This document shows positions 1-6,650 of a stretch of 9,758 bases of DNA, in pieces. This DNA comes from Acidobacteriaceae bacterium (GTDB taxonomy: Bacteria; Acidobacteriota; Terriglobia; Terriglobales; Acidobacteriaceae), in assembly GCA_003139975.1 (NCBI GenBank), contig PLHN01000091.1, positions 4,391-14,148 on the forward strand. The letters are read 5' to 3'. The notes below the pieces were generated by a model. That model did not search any database. It was not told the DNA's origin and saw only the letters and a list, made by a program, of their open reading frames with translations. A program made the translations under genes and the position numbers. Every line of letters begins with the position of its first letter. Within the stretch, counting starts at the first letter, position 1.

Positions 1-272
1 AGAAAGCCGTGGAAGTCGCCGAAGACCTCTTTCGCCCACAGGTAGACGCCGCCCTCGCCTGGGTAACGATGCGCCAGTTCGATCACGGCAATGCCCTGGG
101 GCCAGAAAAATAGCAAGAGTGAGATGATCCAGAGCCAGACAGTAACGCCGCCATTCGCCGCGATGCTTGGGACTACGTTGAGATTGAACACCGCGACGAC
201 AAACAGCAACACCAGGTCAAAACGTCCGAGGACGCGTTTGAGGTGCGGCTGGCTGTCGGCGGTCGTGGACAA
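1..272 (-). CDS. APC-superfamily amino acid permease, N-terminal part (runs off the left edge)
   Basis: An inner-membrane transporter of the amino acid-polyamine-organocation superfamily; about 90 codons are visible and the rest lies outside the window. The start is TTG at 272-270, preceded by GAGGAG with a 5-base spacer (TAAAT); the only nearby ATG (285-283) is in another frame. The visible protein begins with a short polar segment (STTADSQPHLKRVLGRF), then a hydrophobic helix around LVLLFVVAVFNLNVV and a second around VWLWIISLLLFFWPQGIAV. The segment IELAHRYPGEGGVYLWAKEVFG follows, matching the conserved loop after the second membrane helix of APC permeases (E-x(5)-P-x-GGxYxW). It follows the aminotransferase by 104 bases on the same strand, so import and transamination of one substrate is a reasonable inference. 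The substrate cannot be read from this fragment. It differs in sequence from the complete permease at 6651-8153. Confidence 0.85.
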   Translation of the reverse strand, partial: MSTTADSQPHLKRVLGRFDLVLLFVVAVFNLNVVPSIAANGGVTVWLWIISLLLFFWPQGIAVIELAHRYPGEGGVYLWAKEVFGDFHGF

Positions 273-300
273 ATTTACTCCTCATGGTTGCCAAGCTTCG

Positions 301-369
301 CTCGGCTGGCCAGCCGAGGGCGGCTGTCCCTGCGTGGTTTAGGGCGGGGCGGACAAGAATGTCCGCCCC
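301..369. repeat. REP-like palindromic intergenic element
   Basis: The space between the aminotransferase and the second permease is largely made of inverted repeats. Positions 301-318 are a perfect palindrome (CTCGGCTGGCCAGCCGAG). An overlapping alternative hairpin pairs CAGCCG (311-316) with CGGCTG (321-326). A third, perfect 10-bp stem pairs GGGGCGGACA (346-355) with TGTCCGCCCC (360-369) around the loop AGAA. From memory, elements of this composition are scattered through acidobacterial genomes; I have not searched. The stems lack a T-run, so this is not a canonical intrinsic terminator. As RNA it would still fold between two minus-strand genes and could stabilise or attenuate the message. 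Confidence 0.6.
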
Positions 370-376
370 ACACAAC

Positions 377-1756
377 CTAGTGCGTGGCCACGGCTCCCAT
401 CCGCTCCTGCTGATGGCCGGTCAGCGACGCGGCGATGTCCTCGAAGGCGGCGAGGTGCTTATCGATATCGGCCTCGGTGTGCTGGACGGAGATCGTCCAT
501 TGCTCATCCCACCAGTACGGCTGGCACATCACGCCACGGTTGACCATGCCAAACCAGTAGTGACGCCACACGTCGGTGTCAATCGCGAGCCAGTCGCGGT
601 AGTTCTTGATTTCTTTCGGATAGAACATCAGAGCACCGTTCGCGCCCGCGCTCGCGATGTAAGCCTGTAGACCGACCTTCGCGATGGTTTTGCGGTAGCC
701 GTCCACTAACTTCTTCTCGAGCTTCTCGATGAGCGAGTAGTTCGCGCGGGTCAGGACTTCGCGGAACGTCGCGATGCCTGCCGCCATGGAAATCGGATTC
801 GTGTTGTATGTGCCGCCATGGAACACCTTGTGATCGGAGATCAGATCCATGACGCGTTTGTGGGTGCCGAAGGCGGCCAGCGGGAATCCGCCACCGATGG
901 ATTTTGCCAGGCAGATCATGTCGGGTGCCACGCCGTAGTATTCCGACGCGCCGGACCAGCAAAGTTTCGCGCCGGTTTTGACCTCGTCATAAATGAGGAG
1001 CGCGCCGTTCTTGTCGCAAAGGTCGCGCAGGCCTTCGAGGAATCCCTTTTGCGGAAAGCACATTCCGACGTTCATCATGATCGGCTCGAGGATGACAGCC
1101 GCAATTTCGTTCGGATTCTCGCGGAAGCGGCGCTCGACGGTCTCAAGATCGTTGAAGGTCGCAATCGGCACGTTAGCCAGGCTTGCCTTGGGCACACCCT
1201 TGCCGCCCGAAACCGGCTTCGGATTCTTGATGTCACCGAAATCGTCGGCAGGCGGATGCGGCTTCACGCTGACCAGCGCCGCATCGTGCAGCCCGTGGTA
1301 ACAGCCTTCGAACTTGATGATCTTGTCGCGTCCAGTGGCTGCGCGCGCGAGGCGGATGGTGTGCATGGTCGCTTCCGTTCCGCTGTTGCCAAAGCGGCAC
1401 ATCTCGATCGGGAAGCGAGTGCAGATTTCTTCCGCCAGTTCCCACTCCATGTTATGCGGCATGCCGTAAGCGGTGCCCTTGTGCAGACGGCCTTCGACGG
1501 CTTTGACCACGGCGGGATGGGAATGGCCTGCCATGAGCGTGCCGAAACAGAGGTTGTAGTCAATGTATTCGTTGCCATCGAGGTCGCGGAACTTGCTGCC
1601 CGACGCTTCAGAAACGAAGATGGGATATGGATCGTAGGCGCGGTAGTTGCTGGCGACGCCGAGCGGCAGGCGCTTCAGGTTCTTCTTGTGCGCCTCGGCG
1701 GACTTCGGGGTACGACGCTCGAAGGCATCGAGCTCTTTTTGCAATGCGGGGTACAT
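377..1756 (-). CDS. Class III PLP-dependent aminotransferase, glutamate-1-semialdehyde aminomutase-like
   Basis: A cytosolic fold-type I PLP enzyme of 459 residues. The ATG at 1756 is chosen over an in-frame TTG at 1768 because GGAG lies 6 bases before it; the TTG has only a poor ribosome site. Visible landmarks: the phosphate-binding NSGTEA (residues 124-129), EGCYHG (150-155), YDEV with the Asp that contacts the pyridine nitrogen (D257), and LAKSIGGGFP with the Schiff-base lysine K285. The alignment follows HemL closely (GTEATM-IRLAR, GRDKIIKFEGCYHG, EIAAVILEP). It differs where HemL is usually conserved: TGAK replaces TGFR, NTNPISMAAG replaces SGNPLAMAAG, and it is about 30 residues longer. 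It lies between a TonB receptor and a permease, not among tetrapyrrole genes. I infer transamination of an imported amino compound rather than 5-aminolevulinate synthesis, but automatic annotation would probably say HemL. The enzyme class is secure; the substrate is unknown. Confidence 0.93.
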   Translation of the reverse strand: MYPALQKELDAFERRTPKSAEAHKKNLKRLPLGVASNYRAYDPYPIFVSEASGSKFRDLDGNEYIDYNLCFGTLMAGHSHPAVVKAVEGRLHKGTAYGMPHNMEWELAEEICTRFPIEMCRFGNSGTEATMHTIRLARAATGRDKIIKFEGCYHGLHDAALVSVKPHPPADDFGDIKNPKPVSGGKGVPKASLANVPIATFNDLETVERRFRENPNEIAAVILEPIMMNVGMCFPQKGFLEGLRDLCDKNGALLIYDEVKTGAKLCWSGASEYYGVAPDMICLAKSIGGGFPLAAFGTHKRVMDLISDHKVFHGGTYNTNPISMAAGIATFREVLTRANYSLIEKLEKKLVDGYRKTIAKVGLQAYIASAGANGALMFYPKEIKNYRDWLAIDTDVWRHYWFGMVNRGVMCQPYWWDEQWTISVQHTEADIDKHLAAFEDIAASLTGHQQERMGAVATH

Positions 1757-1805
1757 CGTGATCTCCAAGAATGCTCAGGCCGAGTGGGCCATTAGATTGG
1801 GTCCG

Positions 1806-1838
1806 GGCGGTTTGAAGCCGCCTGGGTTTGTGACAAAC
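1806..1838 (-). other. Two small hairpins between receptor and aminotransferase
   Basis: Directly after the receptor gene on the minus strand, GTTTG/CAAAC (1826-1830 with 1834-1838) forms a 3-base-loop stem. GGCGG/CCGCC (1806-1810 with 1818-1822) forms a second stem with a 7-base loop. Neither is followed by a T-run on the minus strand, so I do not call a terminator. They may reduce read-through or protect the 3' end of the long receptor message. Otherwise the 98-base gap holds only the aminotransferase ribosome site. Confidence 0.25.
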
Positions 1839-1854
1839 GCGTTTCCAGACAAAA

Positions 1855-4800
1855 CTAGAAGTAAAACTTCAAAGCAAATTGTACCAGCCGCGGGTCTTTC
1901 ACCTGGGTGACCTGGCCGAACTGAGTACCGTCGCTGCTGTTACCGTCCGGATTGTAGAACTGTGTGTGGTTGAAGATATTGAAGACCTCTCCTCGAAATT
2001 CGAAGTGAGTACGTTCGCTAACCGGAATGTTTTTCATTACCACAAAATCAGTTTCACTGATTCCCGGCCCACAGCAGATCGTGCGTGGAGCCGTGCCGAT
2101 GCGGCCAAGCAGGCTCTGATCGTAGCAACCATAGACCGCCCCGGCCGAGCACTTTGGCTGGGTATTGTCAGTGGCGTTTTCAGTAAAGCTGTTTGGGTTA
2201 AAAAAGTAGCCCGTGCCGATATTCGGGACATTGCTCTGCGGGCGTAGCTTCTGTAAGGGGGCCAGTTGGTCAGGCGTGCCAGGATATTCGAAATCGTCAC
2301 TGTTCATCAACTCGTTGTCGGCAGAGGATGTCAGGTGAATCGGGAATCCGGTCTGGTAGGTTGTGATCCCGGAGACGGCCCAGTCGTTGAGCACTTTCCC
2401 GGCAAGACCGTTGTACTTTCTGGTTGGCAATTGCCAGTAGTAACTGATTACGAAACGATGGCGGGCATCGAAGAGCGAAAGCGAATTGTTATTGGCTCCG
2501 GGCAGCGGATTCAAAATCCCCTCGAAGCTCGAGGCCTCGTCAATGGACTTGCTGAACGTGTAGGCGGCGGTAAATTGCAGGCCGTGGGCGAAGCGCTTGT
2601 CTAAGGAAACCTGCAACGAGTTATAGGATGAACTGGCAATCGTGTCCTGCGCAAAGACGCCAGTGAAGACGGGGATGCCGTCGGCCGGGCAGCCGTTGCC
2701 AGTTGTGGGATCGCACTGCGGCGACGAATATGGCCGCAAGCCAACGAAATTCAATGTCTGTCCCGTTCCCTGCAGAGTCGTACCATTGGGCATATGAAAG
2801 TTGAACCCGTTGGGCACGGTCACGGAGAACGGGCTGTCTTCGATAAAGGGCCCGCAGGCAAGATTGGCGGTGCCTATGGTGTCTGTAATCGTATCAATGT
2901 CCAGACACGTCTGGGGGTTCGAGTAATTGATGTCATGGGTTGCCAGCAGACGGTGCCCTTGCGAGCCCACGTAGCCGACCTCCAGCTTCATATCTTTCGT
3001 CAACTCGCGCTGGATGGTGAAGTTGTACTGCGCGGAATACTGTGATCGCAGGTGGGGTTGGAAATCGCCATACAGATCGATTGGCTCGAACAGCCCCCAA
3101 TCCTGAGCGGTGCCTCTTGCCGGAGTCACGACTCCGTGAAATGGATTCGGATAGCCGGTCACACCGTCCTGCCCGAGGAAAGGCAGATTGAACTGCGTCT
3201 CAGGAAGCGTAGTGCTCCCTCCAAACGGAGGCTCCGCGCCGAATTGGGCCAGCACAAGCTGCTCAATCGGGTTATAGAAAAGTCCCCAGCCTGCGCGCAT
3301 GCTGGTCTTACCAGAACTGCCCGGGCTCCAGGCAATCCCGATGCGGGGAGCGAACGCCTTGTAATAAGTCGAGGTCATGCCCGGTGGGACGCCGGGATCG
3401 CCCGGAACGACCAGCCCGATCGCATCTTGCGTTGTGCAATCGGTAGCACCGGTGGGTGCCGTATTTAAGCATGGGTACACCGTCGACGATTGGCCGGGGC
3501 GGAAAGTCTCCACGTGCTGAGCCTTATCGGCAAGTGGAGTGTTCAACTCCCAGCGAAGCCCATAGTTCAATGTGAGATTCGGCCTGATCTTCCAGCTGTC
3601 CTGAGCGAACAAGTACAGTCCGGTGTTGCGGATGTTTTCGCCCTGAGCCGAACCTTCTCCGAAGGTATCGGGAAGACCCAACAGGTAATTGGGATACAGG
3701 TTGGTCGCAATTACGTCGTTCGTGCCGCCGCCGTAATAGTTAAACTCTCCGTTGATGTTGTAGTAATAAAACTGGTTGAACTGCTGCCGCCGAACATCCA
3801 CGCCGAGTTTAAGGGTATGGTTGCCCGAAATTTTGGTTAGGCTATCCGCCCACTGGAAAGAATTCCCTGCCTGTGGAAGCTCCCCTTCCCAATCGTTGCC
3901 GAGCGAGAATCCTCCTGAAATGGCGATAAAAGGAAGACCCTCGCGGTTGGCACCGAGATACGGATGGATGCCGTAGGCGTTGCCCGAAACGTCACCGTAA
4001 AAACAGGGCGCGGCGCCGGTCACGGCCTTCTGCCAGTCGGGAGTCGGCGGGCAAGACTGCTGCACCAGGTTGGTATTCGCAGGATGTTGAAATGTCTCCT
4101 GGCCCTCGCGATTGTAGTTAAAGCGGAACTCATTCACCGTGTTGTTGCTGATGGTCCAGGTATGAGTGATGTTCCACTGCTGGAAGCGCTCAGCCACAAC
4201 GTCTCCGAAGCCGGGGAGATCGGCGCCAGCCAGTTCGAAGTTGGCAAATGGATTTAGCGTGCGATCGTCGTTGAAATAGTAATAGACACTCAGGTTTTGT
4301 TTGTCATTCAGCCGATGGTCAATCTTGACGGTAACCTGGTCGCCGCGAACGGCTTCGGTCGGCACGGTGCTGACCAGAAAGCCGTCATTGGGCGGTGTCG
4401 GGACAAGCTGCAGAAGATCGACGGCTGTTGGATCCATGCAGGCAAGGGGAATCTGGCTATTGGGAAAGATCTTGCTATACGCCACGTTATCTTTAATCTT
4501 CCCGCCGCCAATTTTCGTCACCGCGGCCTGACAACCCGAACGGGAAGTTAGAATTGATGAGTTGACCAAGGCTCCTGCAAACGGCGACGTGGCGACCGGA
4601 TTGATATCGGAGAAATCCCCGACAATCTGCCCATTCACCAAATTCGTTGGAGACGGTCTCTCCTGAGAACTGAGCACGGTTACGGCAGGCGAGAGAATGC
4701 CTTGGCGAATGCGCCGACCTTCGTAACTGGCGAAGAAAAACGTGCGATTCTTTACGATGGGCCCGCCAAGCGTTCCACCAAATTGGTTTTGGTTGAACTG

Positions 4801-5667
4801 CGGCTTCGAGCAAGGAAGACCATCCTCGGCTTCTGTGAGGCAATAGTCATTCGCATTCAGCACCTTATTGCGGAAGAACTCGTACACACTCCCGTGCAAG
4901 CTATTCGTTCCTGATTTGGTCACCACATTGACGACCGAACCGGAGTTACGGCCGTACTCTGCGTCGAAGGTATTGGTAAGAACGCGGAACTCCTGAATGC
5001 TGTCCGGGGAGGGCTGAACGGTTGGCAGATTGGCGAAGAGGTCGTTGGCGTCGCCGCCGTTGACGCTGAAATTGTTGGAACGCCCGCGGCCCCCGTTCAC
5101 CGAAACTGCCCCGGAGTTATCGCTTCCATAAACGAGGGAATTGCTCGACCCCACCGTGGACATTACGCCGGGTTGCAACTGCAGAAGCTGATACGTATCG
5201 CGCGTATTAAGGGGCAGGTTGGCGACCTGCCGGTTGTCCATGACGGCGCCCAGTTGTGTGCTCGTGGTGTCAACGAGCGGCGCTTCCGAGCTGACTTCGA
5301 CAATTTCCTTGGTCTGGCCAACCTGCAACACGGTGTTGAACGTTACAATCTGGTTCAATTCGACGGTCACCCCTTTGCTGACGCTTGTCTTGAATCCGGC
5401 CAAATCAAAGGTGAGCGTGTAGGCGCCCACAGGGACCTCCGGAAACCCATAGTCCCCGCTGCCATTGGTTTGAGCCTCGCGGCTGACTCCGGTCGCTTCA
5501 TTCGTGGCTGTGACCTTCGCATTGGCCAACACGGCGCCGCTAGGGTCGGCGACGCGGCCGAGGATGCGGCCGCCGGTGCCTTGCGCGAACACGAGTGTGG
5601 AGCAGATCAGGCACAGGCTCAGGACAACGAGCCAAAGAGTCAACCGGGAAGGTTTCGGCAACGGCAT
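1855..5667 (-). CDS. Oar-like TonB-dependent outer-membrane receptor
   Basis: A 1270-residue outer-membrane protein. The ATG at 5667 is preferred over the ORF's first start at 5745: GGAGG lies 8 bases upstream, and the protein then opens with a clean signal peptide (K5, R8, hydrophobic core 9-27, likely cleavage after VFA-28). Residues about 33-115 form a carboxypeptidase-regulatory-like (CarboxypepD_reg) beta-sandwich, GRVxDPSGAVLANAKVTATN through YTLTFDLAGF. The plug follows at about 120-250, with VEVSSEAPLVDTTST, LPLNTRDTYQLLQLQPG and SIQEFRVLTNTFDAEYGR, ending in GSVVNVVTKSGTN. The rest is beta-barrel, with repeated aromatic strands and a final ALKFYF whose terminal Phe suits barrel assembly. 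No TonB box is obvious. This large family is common in Acidobacteria and is usually annotated as TonB-dependent receptor or Oar-like; substrates are mostly unknown. It is divergent from the regulator at 5843 and followed by the aminotransferase, so it may import the compound that enzyme handles; that link is inference. Confidence 0.93.
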   Translation of the reverse strand: MPLPKPSRLTLWLVVLSLCLICSTLVFAQGTGGRILGRVADPSGAVLANAKVTATNEATGVSREAQTNGSGDYGFPEVPVGAYTLTFDLAGFKTSVSKGVTVELNQIVTFNTVLQVGQTKEIVEVSSEAPLVDTTSTQLGAVMDNRQVANLPLNTRDTYQLLQLQPGVMSTVGSSNSLVYGSDNSGAVSVNGGRGRSNNFSVNGGDANDLFANLPTVQPSPDSIQEFRVLTNTFDAEYGRNSGSVVNVVTKSGTNSLHGSVYEFFRNKVLNANDYCLTEAEDGLPCSKPQFNQNQFGGTLGGPIVKNRTFFFASYEGRRIRQGILSPAVTVLSSQERPSPTNLVNGQIVGDFSDINPVATSPFAGALVNSSILTSRSGCQAAVTKIGGGKIKDNVAYSKIFPNSQIPLACMDPTAVDLLQLVPTPPNDGFLVSTVPTEAVRGDQVTVKIDHRLNDKQNLSVYYYFNDDRTLNPFANFELAGADLPGFGDVVAERFQQWNITHTWTISNNTVNEFRFNYNREGQETFQHPANTNLVQQSCPPTPDWQKAVTGAAPCFYGDVSGNAYGIHPYLGANREGLPFIAISGGFSLGNDWEGELPQAGNSFQWADSLTKISGNHTLKLGVDVRRQQFNQFYYYNINGEFNYYGGGTNDVIATNLYPNYLLGLPDTFGEGSAQGENIRNTGLYLFAQDSWKIRPNLTLNYGLRWELNTPLADKAQHVETFRPGQSSTVYPCLNTAPTGATDCTTQDAIGLVVPGDPGVPPGMTSTYYKAFAPRIGIAWSPGSSGKTSMRAGWGLFYNPIEQLVLAQFGAEPPFGGSTTLPETQFNLPFLGQDGVTGYPNPFHGVVTPARGTAQDWGLFEPIDLYGDFQPHLRSQYSAQYNFTIQRELTKDMKLEVGYVGSQGHRLLATHDINYSNPQTCLDIDTITDTIGTANLACGPFIEDSPFSVTVPNGFNFHMPNGTTLQGTGQTLNFVGLRPYSSPQCDPTTGNGCPADGIPVFTGVFAQDTIASSSYNSLQVSLDKRFAHGLQFTAAYTFSKSIDEASSFEGILNPLPGANNNSLSLFDARHRFVISYYWQLPTRKYNGLAGKVLNDWAVSGITTYQTGFPIHLTSSADNELMNSDDFEYPGTPDQLAPLQKLRPQSNVPNIGTGYFFNPNSFTENATDNTQPKCSAGAVYGCYDQSLLGRIGTAPRTICCGPGISETDFVVMKNIPVSERTHFEFRGEVFNIFNHTQFYNPDGNSSDGTQFGQVTQVKDPRLVQFALKFYF

Positions 5668-5741
5668 GGACAGGTCCTCCAGATCTCCGTAGGGGTTTGG
5701 ATCCGAATTTTCAGACGCAAATTTCAATCGTGTGCGAAATG

Positions 5742-5768
5742 CCAACCTTGCTATAATCGCGCAAGGTT
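5742..5768 (+). promoter_or_regulatory. Extended -10 promoter inside an 8-9-8 dyad, copy 1 (regulator/receptor intergenic)
   Basis: The sequence CCAACCTTGCTATAATC (5742-5758) holds a consensus -10, TATAAT (5752-5757), preceded by TG as an extended -10. No good -35 is visible (CGTGTG at 17-base spacing). The -10 sits in the spacer of a perfect inverted repeat, AACCTTGC (5744-5751) and GCAAGGTT (5761-5768). Transcription to the right would begin near 5764, giving the regulator gene a leader of about 80 bases. The left arm also overlaps TTGGCA on the minus strand (5745-5740), a possible but weak -35 for the receptor. A protein bound here would occlude the -10, so repression and autoregulation are the simplest reading. 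A near-identical copy precedes the SnoaL-like gene. Confidence 0.65.
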
Positions 5769-5842
5769 AGAGACTCCGCAGCCCACTGTCAAGCGGAAAA
5801 GTCCGGCTCCCGCAGCGCGACCAGTAGGCAAATTTGAATTTC

Positions 5843-6640
5843 ATGTCGAGAAACGAACAAGTCTATCTCAAAATCGGCGATGTGGCGCGGCTGGTGGGAA
5901 TTTCTCCCTCCGGTATACGCGGCTGGGAGAGTCTTGGCCTGGCGCGGCCACAGCGCAGCAATGGCCGTTACCGTCTCTACACCAATGACGATGTCCGCTT
6001 GTTGAAGAAGGCGCGCTACCTGCGCAAAGTGCGCCGATTGAATCCGCCGGCGATTGTCGAGATGCTGAAGCGGGAAGGCGCAATCAAGCCGCCCGCCAGC
6101 CATGGCACGATCACGCTCGGATCGCGGCTTCGACAGTTGCGAACCAAACGGAGGCTCAGCCTTGCCGAGGTGGCTGCCGCGGCTGGAATTTCCGTTGGAT
6201 TCCTGAGCGCGATTGAGCGTTCGCAAATGAGCGCCTCGATTGGAACACTTCGCAGGCTAGCACGCTACTACCGCACCAACATCCTTGATTTTTTCGATCC
6301 GGCGGAATCGAATCCTCGATTGGTGCAACCGGCCAAGCGGAAAGTGCTCGAAGCCGGACCGGGCGTGCACATGGAGCTGCTCGCGTGGGGAAACACGGTC
6401 ATGGAGCCGCACCTATTTCGCATCAAGCCCAACGCGGGCAGCGGCGAGTCGTACGCGCACGAAGGCGAGGAGTTTCTGTTCGTGCTCCGCGGCGAGCTGA
6501 AGATCTCGCTGGCTGACGACGAGTATCACCTGAAACGCGGCGACAGCTTTTACTTCGAGAGCGCAACACCACATCATTGGAAAAATCCTGGGACGCGTGA
6601 GACTTGGCTGTTGTGGGTGAATACGCCGCCGACATTCTGA
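5843..6640 (+). CDS. Three-domain transcriptional regulator: MerR-type HTH, XRE-type HTH, cupin
   Basis: A cytosolic DNA-binding protein of 265 residues from the ATG at 5843. An in-frame TTG at 5834 has AGG 5 bases upstream and could be the true start, adding only three residues. Residues about 8-77 are a MerR-like winged helix (YLKIGDVARLVGIS, IRGWESLGL, NGRYRLYTNDDVRLL). Residues about 92-151 are a complete XRE-family helix-turn-helix (LRQLRTKRRLSLAEVAAAAG, GFLSAIERSQMSAS). Residues about 165-262 are a cupin with candidate metal ligands H206, E210 and H244/H245 (AHEGEEFLFVLRGEL, GDSFYFESATPHHWKN). The XRE-cupin half resembles PuuR-type regulators that respond to small metabolites; adding a MerR domain in front gives two different DNA-reading heads. 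It is divergent from the receptor, convergent with a permease, and preceded by a dyad overlapping its own -10. I infer local autoregulation and sensing of the transported compound or its product. Confidence 0.92.
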   Translation: MSRNEQVYLKIGDVARLVGISPSGIRGWESLGLARPQRSNGRYRLYTNDDVRLLKKARYLRKVRRLNPPAIVEMLKREGAIKPPASHGTITLGSRLRQLRTKRRLSLAEVAAAAGISVGFLSAIERSQMSASIGTLRRLARYYRTNILDFFDPAESNPRLVQPAKRKVLEAGPGVHMELLAWGNTVMEPHLFRIKPNAGSGESYAHEGEEFLFVLRGELKISLADDEYHLKRGDSFYFESATPHHWKNPGTRETWLLWVNTPPTF

Positions 6641-6650
6641 GTTGTTTTCT

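Noticed and set aside
284..670. Plus-strand open frame over the REP-like gap and the aminotransferase 3' end
   Set aside because: It is antisense to the enzyme's C-terminus, and its first part is translated palindromic repeat.
818..1795. A 325-codon plus-strand open frame opposite the aminotransferase
   Set aside because: It lies wholly antisense to a clearly conserved enzyme, shows no recognisable domain, and is explained by codon bias in GC-rich DNA.
5669..5745. Receptor start at 5745 giving a 26-residue N-terminal extension
   Set aside because: It would place a polar segment before the signal peptide and remove the good ribosome site at 5667; the extension also overlaps the operator region.
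5173..5988. A 271-codon plus-strand open frame across the receptor N-terminus and into the regulator
   Set aside because: It runs antisense to the receptor signal and CarboxypepD_reg region and then out of frame through the regulator. The composition is shadow-like, with no domain.
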